Shown one piece after another: positions 1-5,590 of a stretch of 8,864 bases of DNA. Origin of the DNA: Bacteroidales bacterium (GTDB taxonomy: Bacteria > Bacteroidota > Bacteroidia > Bacteroidales > ML635J-15); NCBI GenBank assembly GCA_028696755.1, contig JAQVGK010000115.1, positions 1-8,864 of the forward strand, written 5' to 3'. The position numbers were made by a program, and so were the translations under genes. How positions within the stretch are numbered: the first letter of the stretch is position 1; every line of letters starts with the position of its first letter. The notes below the pieces were generated by a model, which worked only from the letters and a program-made list of their open reading frames with translations, did no database searches and was not told the DNA's origin.

Positions 1-75
1 AATACCGATGAGTTTAAAATCAGCTCTGTGCTTAACGAAGGAACAAAGTTAGAAATGACAGTTTATTTAGCTTAA
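1..75 (+). CDS. C-terminal end of a probable anti-sigma factor type serine/threonine kinase (GHKL ATPase), partial
   Basis: Frame 1 is open from the first base to a TAA at 73-75 and encodes 24 residues ending in SVLNEGTKLEMTVYLA. A Gly-Thr followed by alternating hydrophobic residues (EGTKLEMTVYL) is the usual end of the GHKL ATPase fold in RsbW/RsbT-type anti-sigma regulatory factors. The stop is one base before the ATG of the next gene, so the two are almost certainly co-transcribed. In Firmicutes and Thermotogae, genes of this kind sit beside hydrogenase-like iron-sulfur proteins, which supports the call. Only the tail is present: the N box and G1 box that would confirm ATP binding are outside the window, so the family assignment is tentative. 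Confidence 0.5.
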   Translation, partial: NTDEFKISSVLNEGTKLEMTVYLA

Positions 76-76
76 T

Positions 77-1411
77 ATGAATTCAGAACTAACATACTTT
101 TATCACGCTCTCAAAATTGACAAAGATATTTGTATTGGTTGTACACATTGTATGAAATCTTGTCCAACCGAAGCTATTAGAATTCGTGATGGGAAGGCAG
201 TAATTTATGAAAATAAATGTATCGACTGTGGCGAATGCTTTAGGGTATGTCCTGTAAATGCAATTTATATAAAACAAGATGACTTTTCCGAATTAAGCAA
301 TTTTAAGTACAGAATCGCACTTGTTCCGGCAGTGTTTATTGGTCAATTTGCTGATGGTGTAAGAACTTCGCAGATTTATTCATGTTTAAAAAAACTAGGA
401 TTTACTCATATTTACGAGGTGGAGCATGGTGTTGGTGGTTTGATAAATCTTGTGCAAGGTTATATGAATGAAAATCCTGAAAAGAAACCATTTATTTCTT
501 CGTTTTGTCCAGCTGTCGTGCGTCTGATTCAGGTTAGATTCCCTTCGCTGGTAAAAAATCTGGTTCACCTTAAAGCTCCGGTTGACCTTGCTTCTGTAAC
601 AATATCAGAGCGTTTAACTGATGCTGGAATAAATCGGAAGGATATAGGTATATTTTATATCACCCCTTGTGCTGCAAAGATAGCCGCAGTAAAAAGTCCT
701 GCCGAAAATCAATCATCCTCAATTTCTGGAGTGATTAACATGGATTTCTTATTTAACAAAGTGTCGGTAATGTTAACAAAAGATAATTCGCCGGCAGAAC
801 CAATAAATCATAGTCTTTCGGGGCGAGATATTTTGTGGACACTTTCGGGAGGCGAAGCTTCAAATTTTGAAGGTAGGTGTTTTGCCGTTGATGGTTTGCG
901 GAATGTTATTGATTTTCTCGAGAAGATTGAAAATGGGGAAATCGAAAGCAATGGCATAATAGAAATGCGAGTTTGCGATCAAAGCTGCGCAGGAGGCGTG
1001 CTAAATCCCAATAATAGGTTTGTGGCTGTAGAGAAGATTAAGAATAGGGCTGTGTATCTTGATTCAAAACTAGATGGCAGAAGTTGTCCTCTTCCTTCGT
1101 TTAGTGAAAGCTTTAACACAAGAATAAAAAGCTTGATGAAAATTGAGGAGATTAAACCTAGATCAATTCTTAAGCTTGATGATAATTTGCAAGTAGCGCT
1201 TAAAATGGTGGAAACAATAAATAAAACAAAATCTCTTTTGCCAGGAGTAGATTGTGCTGCTTGTGGAGCTCCTTCGTGCAGCGCGCTAGCCGAGGATGTC
1301 GCCAGAAAAGAAGCTGCTGTAACAGATTGCATTTTTGTGTCATCACGAACCAACCACTGTGAAGAAACACTAGAAAAAATTTGGAATATTAACAATGTTA
1401 AAAGTAAATAG
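77..1411 (+). CDS. [FeFe]-hydrogenase-like iron-sulfur protein, putative H2/redox sensor (group D-like)
   Basis: A 444-residue cytoplasmic protein. Residues 19-58 form a two-cluster ferredoxin domain (C19, C22, C25, C29 and C48, C51, C54, C58). Residues ~78-340 resemble the large-subunit C-terminal domain of [FeFe]-hydrogenase, with altered motifs: SSFCP (141-145) where catalytic enzymes have TSCCP, TPCAAK (196-201) for MPCxxK, and RVCDQSCAGG (298-307) for MACPGGCxGG. The four cysteines that hold the [4Fe-4S] part of the H-cluster (C144, C198, C300, C304) are kept, but the proton-relay cysteine is Phe143. Residues ~385-420 form a C-terminal 4Fe-4S domain (C393, C396, C401, C418). No PAS domain is seen, unlike HydS of group C. 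The context (GHKL ATPases, PHP, DRTGG) points to sensing or signalling. Catalytic H2 turnover is doubtful, and whether it binds a diiron subcluster cannot be told from sequence. The start follows the previous stop by one base, with no Shine-Dalgarno sequence. Confidence 0.85.
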   Translation: MNSELTYFYHALKIDKDICIGCTHCMKSCPTEAIRIRDGKAVIYENKCIDCGECFRVCPVNAIYIKQDDFSELSNFKYRIALVPAVFIGQFADGVRTSQIYSCLKKLGFTHIYEVEHGVGGLINLVQGYMNENPEKKPFISSFCPAVVRLIQVRFPSLVKNLVHLKAPVDLASVTISERLTDAGINRKDIGIFYITPCAAKIAAVKSPAENQSSSISGVINMDFLFNKVSVMLTKDNSPAEPINHSLSGRDILWTLSGGEASNFEGRCFAVDGLRNVIDFLEKIENGEIESNGIIEMRVCDQSCAGGVLNPNNRFVAVEKIKNRAVYLDSKLDGRSCPLPSFSESFNTRIKSLMKIEEIKPRSILKLDDNLQVALKMVETINKTKSLLPGVDCAACGAPSCSALAEDVARKEAAVTDCIFVSSRTNHCEETLEKIWNINNVKSK

Positions 1412-1413
1412 TA

Positions 1414-1752
1414 ATGAAACTTAAAGATATTATTGAAAAACTGAATCTAGAGGTATTAAACTTAGCTAATGACGAATCTGAAGTCGTTGATGCTTATGCT
1501 TCCGATTTATTGAGTGATGTTATGGGCAGACCTAAATCAGGTCAAATTTGGATAACTATGCAAACACATCGTAATGTTTCGGCAATATGTTCGCTAAAGG
1601 ACTTGCCTGCTGTAATTATTACAGGTGGAGGTAAGCCCGACGATGATATGTTGAGTCATGCCAAAGAAGAAGATGTTTGCGTTCTTTCAACAAAGGATTC
1701 TTGTTTTAATATTTCTGGGAAATTATATCGAATTTTAAATTGTGAAGTATAA
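1414..1752 (+). CDS. DRTGG domain-containing protein
   Basis: A 112-residue soluble protein. Residues ~27-108 match the DRTGG fold as found next to hydrogenases: an Asp-Leu-Leu-Ser-Asp-Val-Met-Gly segment (31-38), the strand IWITMQTH (45-52), ICSLKDLPAVIITGGGKPDDD (58-78) and a final STKDSCFNISGKLY (92-105). DRTGG domains occur as stand-alone proteins and inside phosphotransacetylase-like and CBS-containing proteins; a nucleotide-binding or regulatory role is commonly assumed but not proven. It begins two bases after the hydrogenase-like gene and its 3' end overlaps the PHP gene by 11 bp, so translation is probably coupled. A similar small gene sits in the Thermotoga maritima hydrogenase cluster, which supports a shared function with the Fe-S protein. 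The exact biochemical activity is unknown. No Shine-Dalgarno sequence is visible. Confidence 0.8.
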   Translation: MKLKDIIEKLNLEVLNLANDESEVVDAYASDLLSDVMGRPKSGQIWITMQTHRNVSAICSLKDLPAVIITGGGKPDDDMLSHAKEEDVCVLSTKDSCFNISGKLYRILNCEV

Positions 1753-2470
1753 GGCCGATTTACATATTCACACTGTGCTTTCGCCTTGCGGGGATCTCGA
1801 AATGAGTCCTGCAAAGATAATTGATGCCGCTAAGGCAAAAGGGCTTGATATTGTTGGCATTACCGACCATAACTCAACTCTTAATGCAATTACTACAGCA
1901 AAGTTGGGCGAAAATGTCGGAATTTTTGTTTTGTACGGTGCCGAAATTACCACTCGAGAAGAGGTTCACTGTCTTTGCTTTATACCAAATCCTGAATCGC
2001 TGCAGCTGTTACAGCAATTTATCAACTCCCGCACAGTGTTCTTTCCTAACAATTCTGATAAATTTGGTTATCAGCTTGTTGTTGACGAATTAGAGAATAT
2101 TATTGAAGAGATTCCAAGTCTTCTTATAAATTCTTTGGATTGTGGGATAGAGGAGTTGCAGAAAGTAGTAAGTGATTTTCGTGGAATCTTTATTCCGGCA
2201 CACATCGACAGAGCAAGTTATAGCTTGAGCTCTCAACTTGGGTTTGTTCCCGATGGACTTATGTTAGATGCAATGGAGCTTAGCAAACATGCCGACAGGA
2301 ATGATTTTTTTTCAAAGTTTCCATGGTTTAAAAATTACAATTACATTAAAAGTTCTGATGCTCATTTTATTGATGATATTGGTTGCGTCTTTACTGAATT
2401 TGAAATGGAATCGGTAAGTTTTGAATGTATTCGTAAAGCTCTTGCAAATAAAAGTTTTCACATATTTTGA
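1742..2470 (+). CDS. PHP domain-containing metal-dependent phosphoesterase
   Basis: A 242-residue protein starting with GTG inside the end of the DRTGG gene. The GTG is preferred because the PHP fold begins at once (KADLHIHT), leaving no room for a later start. Metal-binding motifs are complete: HxH at H8/H10, ITDHN at 40-44 (D42, H43), a glutamate at E68 with H76 in the GAEITTREEVHC segment, PAHID with H154, and SSDAH with D206/H208. This set is typical of PHP hydrolases of the histidinol-phosphatase or nucleoside 3',5'-bisphosphate phosphatase kind, which use two or three metal ions. The substrate cannot be inferred. Placed between a sensor-like Fe-S protein and a GHKL ATPase, it might act as the phosphatase of a signalling system; that is inference. 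Codon use looks like that of its neighbours, and no frameshift is seen. Confidence 0.85.
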   Translation: MKYKADLHIHTVLSPCGDLEMSPAKIIDAAKAKGLDIVGITDHNSTLNAITTAKLGENVGIFVLYGAEITTREEVHCLCFIPNPESLQLLQQFINSRTVFFPNNSDKFGYQLVVDELENIIEEIPSLLINSLDCGIEELQKVVSDFRGIFIPAHIDRASYSLSSQLGFVPDGLMLDAMELSKHADRNDFFSKFPWFKNYNYIKSSDAHFIDDIGCVFTEFEMESVSFECIRKALANKSFHIF

Positions 2471-2473
2471 TTA

Positions 2474-3007
2474 ATGAAGACTCTGGATTTACATATTTCT
2501 GATATCGTTCATAATTCAATTCGCGCAGGAGCCAACCGAATAGAGGTTGGAATCGTGAATAACAAAGCGCAAAATATTTGGTCGCTTTCTATTATTGATA
2601 ACGGATGTGGGATGGATAAAGAAACTTTGCAGGGAGTTCTAAATTCGTTTCATTCGTCACGAAAAGAACGAAAAATAGGGATGGGCTTGGCATTGCTGAA
2701 ATATCAAGCAGAATTAAGCGACGGAAGCTTTCATGTTTGCTCGGAAAAGGGCATTGGAACCGAAGTTTTGGCAGTTTTTAAGAGAGATCATATCGATAGA
2801 CAGCCTGATGGAGATATTGCTGGAACAATTGCAGGATTTATTTGCCAGATAAAGGATGTAAATTTTGTTTTTAATTATAATTCGGATGACGAAAATTTCG
2901 AAATCAGTTCTGAAGAGATAAAAGATGTTTTTGGCGAAATGGAGCTAAATGATTTCAGCGTTTTTACCGCAATAAAAGAGTTAATTCAAAACTCAATTGC
3001 ATCTTAA
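2474..3007 (+). CDS. Stand-alone GHKL (histidine-kinase-like) ATPase with C-terminal extension
   Basis: A 177-residue soluble protein. The ATP-binding fold covers residues ~5-103: N box around DIVHNSIRAGA (N14), G1 box DNGCGM (42-47), G2 box KIGMGLALLK (67-76) and a closing GIGTEV (93-98). There is no histidine-phosphorylation domain, transmembrane segment or receiver, so it is not an ordinary sensor kinase. Residues ~104-177 form an extra domain outside the GHKL fold (DGDIAGTIAGF, then an acidic stretch DDENFEISSEEIKD and a helical end). Similar ATPases with such a tail occur in hydrogenase gene clusters of anaerobic Firmicutes, from memory of those loci. It starts three bases after the PHP gene and is the last gene of the first operon. 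It could be a serine kinase or anti-sigma-type switch protein; its partner is not visible here. Confidence 0.8.
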   Translation: MKTLDLHISDIVHNSIRAGANRIEVGIVNNKAQNIWSLSIIDNGCGMDKETLQGVLNSFHSSRKERKIGMGLALLKYQAELSDGSFHVCSEKGIGTEVLAVFKRDHIDRQPDGDIAGTIAGFICQIKDVNFVFNYNSDDENFEISSEEIKDVFGEMELNDFSVFTAIKELIQNSIAS

Positions 3008-3015
3008 TTGTACAT

Positions 3016-3048
3016 GGTTTTTCCTTTTTTGCGAATTTTGCAAAAACC
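3016..3048 (+). terminator. Possible weak hairpin after the first operon
   Basis: GGTTTTT at 3016-3022 can pair with AAAAACC at 3042-3048. An alternative is TTTTTGC at 3026-3032 with GCAAAAA at 3040-3046. The stem begins 9 bp after the ATPase stop codon. It is AT-rich and is not followed by a run of T, so it may be a poor terminator or only an mRNA 3' structure. Confidence 0.3.
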
Positions 3049-3205
3049 AATAATGATTAAAGTCATGTTTATTTGCTGATAAAAGTCATTATTCTTACAG
3101 TTATTCGTAAATTGCACCGAATTCTTTAATGTTTAATAGCAGAAATCTATTTTATTGTTTTGAATGATAATTATCAATATGAGTGTAAGTAGTTGACAAT
3201 CAGGC

Positions 3206-3221
3206 TGTTAAAATGTTAAAA
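3206..3221 (+). repeat. Tandem direct repeat TGTTAAAA x2
   Basis: TGTTAAAA occurs twice head to tail (3206-3213 and 3214-3221). The TGTTA core is the same half-site that makes up the two palindromes at 3256-3288, so these could be additional half-sites for the same regulator. The repeat is short and AT-rich, and chance is possible. Confidence 0.3.
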
Positions 3222-3255
3222 TCTTCATGATTATTTAGATTATTTATAAATTGGT

Positions 3256-3271
3256 TGTTATTGTTGTAACA
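3256..3271. promoter_or_regulatory. Rex- or CRP/FNR-like operator, copy 1
   Basis: The palindrome TGTTA-N6-TAACA has its arms at 3256-3260 and 3267-3271. Its form matches the Rex operator used in clostridia (TTGTTAA-N4-TTAACAA) at most positions; CRP/FNR sites share the arm-N6-arm spacing. It lies upstream of the predicted hydrogenase promoter and one base from a second identical-pattern palindrome. Confidence 0.45.
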
Positions 3272-3272
3272 G

Positions 3273-3288
3273 TGTTAAGAAAATAACA
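3273..3288. promoter_or_regulatory. Rex- or CRP/FNR-like operator, copy 2
   Basis: A second TGTTA-N6-TAACA palindrome has its arms at 3273-3277 and 3284-3288. It ends 6 bp before the -33 element of the promoter. Extended, it reads TGTTAA-N4-ATAACAA, close to the clostridial Rex consensus. Both copies share exact arms but have different spacers, as expected for a protein site rather than a simple duplication. A site just upstream of the -33 box suits an activator, but a repressor bound there could also block polymerase. Confidence 0.5.
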
Positions 3289-3294
3289 AAACTA

Positions 3295-3326
3295 TTTGTT
3301 CCGTATTGTCTTTCTTAATATTTTTG
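3295..3326 (+). promoter_or_regulatory. Bacteroidota-type promoter for the hydrogenase operon
   Basis: A -33 element TTTG at 3295-3298 and a -7 element TATTTTTG at 3319-3326 (exact match to TAnnTTTG) are 20 bp apart, which is the spacing described for the primary sigma factor of Bacteroides. Transcription would start near 3332-3335, giving a 5' leader of about 35-40 bases before the ATG at 3370. Confidence 0.65.
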
Positions 3327-3369
3327 TATCAGATATAAAATTTATTTACACAATATAATAGTTTAAGAA

Positions 3370-3762
3370 ATGAATAAAATTAAAAATCTGGCAGACTTAC
3401 GAAAAATGAAGGAAGATTTGCAGACAAAAATCCAACTCAGGGAAAGGAGTGATTCTCCTGAAGCTATTATTCAGATCAAAGTGGGTATGGCTACAAGCGG
3501 AATTGCATCTGGAGCTAAGGAAGTTATGAATTATTTAGTTGAAGAACTAGATAAACGTAATATCGAAGCCTTGGTTTTACAAGTGGGAGATATGGGTTAT
3601 TGTTACGCAGAACCTACTATCGAGATTACCCGTCCAGGCGAAGAACCTGTTGTTTTTGGTTATGTTGACATTACCAAAGCTGACGAGATTATTGAGAAAT
3701 TTATTAAAAATGGCGAATTGGTTGAGGGGATTTTACCAGCCAATTACGAATCAATTGATTAA
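3370..3762 (+). CDS. Thioredoxin-fold ferredoxin-like protein with degenerate [2Fe-2S] site
   Basis: A 130-residue soluble protein, first gene of the hydrogenase operon. Residues 1-32 are a charged N-terminal helix; residues ~34-118 follow the thioredoxin-like [2Fe-2S] ferredoxin pattern (VGMATSGIASGAKEVMNYL, then VGDMGYCYAEPTIEI and a closing ITKADEIIEKFI helix). Aligned by eye with the N terminus of the next gene (C13, C18, C50, C54), the cluster positions here are G39, G44, D74 and C78, so three of four cysteines are missing; C78 is the only cysteine in the protein. A 2Fe-2S cluster of the usual kind is thus unlikely, and it may be structural or regulatory for the hydrogenase. T. maritima has a related ferredoxin-like gene (TM1420) beside its hydABC. 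The gene is intact, not a pseudogene, with no Shine-Dalgarno sequence before its ATG. Confidence 0.75.
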   Translation: MNKIKNLADLRKMKEDLQTKIQLRERSDSPEAIIQIKVGMATSGIASGAKEVMNYLVEELDKRNIEALVLQVGDMGYCYAEPTIEITRPGEEPVVFGYVDITKADEIIEKFIKNGELVEGILPANYESID

Positions 3763-3769
3763 AAGGAGG
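3763..3769 (+). promoter_or_regulatory. Strong Shine-Dalgarno site for hydB
   Basis: AAGGAGG directly follows the stop codon of the upstream gene and lies 7 bases before the hydB ATG at 3777. It fixes that start. Such a strong site is unusual in Bacteroidota, and the other genes here, apart from hydA, lack one. Confidence 0.75.
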
Positions 3770-3776
3770 CTGGATT

Positions 3777-5576
3777 ATGAATACTACAAAATATAAAATG
3801 CAATTGCTGGTATGTGGCGGTACCGGCTGTAAAGCTTCCCAGAGTGAGGAGATAGTTGCAAATCTGAATGCTGAATTAGAATCTCATGGAATAGAGAACG
3901 AAGCTAAGGTTGTAATGACTGGATGTTTTGGTTTTTGCGAACAAGGACCAATCGTTAAAATTATTCCAGATAATACTTTTTATACTCAGGTTAAGCCATC
4001 TGATGCAAAAGAGATAATAGAAGAACATATTATTAAAGGTCGCAAAGTTCAACGACTCTTATACACCGATCCAACAAACCACGAGCACGTGAGTGATTCG
4101 AAACACATGGGAATTTACAAGAAGCAGATAAGAATTGCTTTGCGTAATTGTGGTTATCTGGATCCGGAAAATATTGACGAATCAATTGCACGCGAGGCAT
4201 ATCAGGCTTTGGGTAAAGCACTTACAGAGATGACTCCAGCAATGGTAATCAACGAGATTAAAAAGTCTGGTTTACGCGGTAGAGGCGGAGGTGGTTTTCC
4301 AACTGGTTTAAAATGGGAACTTGCAGCAAAAAATGCAGCTGATCAAAAATATGTTGTTTGTAACGCCGATGAAGGTGATCCTGGAGCATTTATGGATAGA
4401 TCGGTACTCGAAGGTGACCCACATTCAGTTCTCGAAGCAATGGCAATTTGTGGTTACTGTATTGGTGCATCAAAAGGTCTTATTTATATCCGCGCCGAGT
4501 ATCCTCTTGCAATTAAGCGTCTTAAAATTGCGATTAAACAGGCAATGGATTTTGGTTTATTAGGAAAAGATATTCTTGGAACTGGCTTTAGTTTCGATAT
4601 CGAATTGAGATATGGTGCAGGTGCGTTTGTATGTGGGGAAGTAACTGCACTTATCCATTCGATGGAAGGCGAACGTGGCGAACCTACTGTTAAGCCTCCA
4701 TTCCCAGCAGAATCTGGGTATCTTGGAAAACCAACCAACGTAAACAATGTAGAAACTTTTGCTTCTATTCCAGTAATTCTTTTAAAAGGTGCAGAATGGT
4801 TTGCTTCTATCGGAACAGAAAAGTCGAAAGGTACAAAAGTTTTTGCTCTCGCTGGTAAAATCAATAATGTTGGACTTATCGAAGTGCCAATGGGTATCAC
4901 TTTGCGCGAAGTTATTTTCGAGATAGGTGGTGGAATTAAAAACGGGAAAAAATTTAAAGCTGTTCAAACCGGTGGCCCTTCGGGTGGTTGTTTAACAGAG
5001 AAGGATCTTGATACTCCTATCGATTTCGACAACCTTCTTGCTGCAGGGTCTATGATGGGCTCAGGTGGTATGATTGTTATGGACGAAGATGATTGCATGG
5101 TGTCTATTGCTAAATTCTTCCTCGAATTTACAGTCGAAGAATCTTGTGGTAAGTGTTCGCCTTGTCGTATCGGAAATAAGCGCTTACACGAAATGCTTAC
5201 AAAAATTACCGAAGGTAAAGGTACAATGGAGGATCTAGAGTTACTTAAAAATCTTTGTGAAGTAATTAAAGATACTTCACTATGCGGATTAGGTCAAACT
5301 TCTCCTAACCCTGTATTGTCAACTCTTGCAAATTTTTGGGATGAGTATGTAGAGCATGTTACCGACAAAAAATGTCGTGCAGGACACTGTACTGCCCTTA
5401 AACAATATATTATCGACAAAGAAGCTTGTGTTGGTTGTACAGCCTGCGCAAGAGTTTGTCCAGTTAGCGCAATCAGCGGCGAACGTAAAATGCCTCACGA
5501 AATAAATCAAGATATTTGTATCAAGTGTGGTGCATGTTACGAGAAGTGTAAATTCAGTGCAATATTCATTAAATAA
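3777..5576 (+). CDS. hydB: Electron-bifurcating [FeFe]-hydrogenase subunit beta (NuoF-like, NADH/FMN)
   Basis: A 599-residue cytoplasmic subunit that oxidises or reduces NAD(H) through FMN and, in the HydABC complex, links it to ferredoxin and H2. Domains in order: thioredoxin-like [2Fe-2S] domain (C13, C18, C50, C54); NuoF core with the glycine-rich GLRGRGGGGFPTGLKW (165-180), NADEGDPGAFMDR (196-208) and YGAGAFVCGEVTAL (279-292) of the NADH/FMN site; a 4Fe-4S site with C457, C460, C463 and C503 (ESCGKCSPC...SLCG); and a C-terminal ferredoxin domain with C551, C554, C557, C561 and C581, C584, C587, C591. C533, H537 and C538 just before it may help bind zinc, as in T. maritima HydB. The N-terminal and C-terminal Fe-S domains together separate it from complex I NuoF and mark the bifurcating type. 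Its TAA overlaps the possible upstream ATG of hydA. Confidence 0.95.
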   Translation: MNTTKYKMQLLVCGGTGCKASQSEEIVANLNAELESHGIENEAKVVMTGCFGFCEQGPIVKIIPDNTFYTQVKPSDAKEIIEEHIIKGRKVQRLLYTDPTNHEHVSDSKHMGIYKKQIRIALRNCGYLDPENIDESIAREAYQALGKALTEMTPAMVINEIKKSGLRGRGGGGFPTGLKWELAAKNAADQKYVVCNADEGDPGAFMDRSVLEGDPHSVLEAMAICGYCIGASKGLIYIRAEYPLAIKRLKIAIKQAMDFGLLGKDILGTGFSFDIELRYGAGAFVCGEVTALIHSMEGERGEPTVKPPFPAESGYLGKPTNVNNVETFASIPVILLKGAEWFASIGTEKSKGTKVFALAGKINNVGLIEVPMGITLREVIFEIGGGIKNGKKFKAVQTGGPSGGCLTEKDLDTPIDFDNLLAAGSMMGSGGMIVMDEDDCMVSIAKFFLEFTVEESCGKCSPCRIGNKRLHEMLTKITEGKGTMEDLELLKNLCEVIKDTSLCGLGQTSPNPVLSTLANFWDEYVEHVTDKKCRAGHCTALKQYIIDKEACVGCTACARVCPVSAISGERKMPHEINQDICIKCGACYEKCKFSAIFIK

Positions 5577-5577
5577 T

Positions 5578-5583
5578 GGGAGG
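5578..5583 (+). promoter_or_regulatory. Shine-Dalgarno site that decides the hydA start
   Basis: GGGAGG lies 7 bases upstream of the ATG at 5591. The 8 bases GGAGGCTG are identical to those before hydB (3765-3772), at the same distance from the start codon. This favours 5591 over the ATG at 5576, which overlaps the hydB stop and has no such site. Confidence 0.7.
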
Positions 5584-5590
5584 CTGCCAA

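Larger units (their letters stand above)
3008..3369. other. Intergenic regulatory region between the two operons
   Basis: This is a 362-bp AT-rich gap with no convincing reading frame. From left to right it holds a weak hairpin after the ATPase gene (3016-3048), a direct repeat AAAGTCAT (3059-3066 and 3082-3089), a perfect 12-bp palindrome TGATAATTATCA (3165-3176), a tandem repeat of TGTTAAAA (3206-3221), two TGTTA-N6-TAACA palindromes (3256-3288) and a promoter (3295-3326). The right half therefore looks like a regulated promoter for the hydrogenase operon. No RNA gene was recognised. Confidence 0.7.

Noticed and set aside
979..1395. Reverse-strand reading frame of 138 residues opposite the hydrogenase-like gene
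   Set aside because: It lies wholly within a well-supported forward gene with clear cysteine motifs and has no recognisable features; the same holds for the reverse frame at 4484-4900.
3049..3093. Inverted repeat AATAATGA / TCATTATT with a 29-base loop
   Set aside because: The stem is only A/T rich and short, the loop is long and no T tract follows, so neither a terminator nor a structured RNA is supported.
3165..3176. Perfect palindrome TGATAATTATCA resembling half of a Fur box
   Set aside because: It lacks the central base and flanking repeats of a full Fur site, lies about 130 bp from the promoter, and 12-bp palindromes arise by chance in such AT-rich DNA.
3370..3762. The ferredoxin-like gene as a pseudogene
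   Set aside because: The frame is intact, the fold motifs are kept, and it heads the operon behind a good promoter; loss of cysteines alone does not make it broken.
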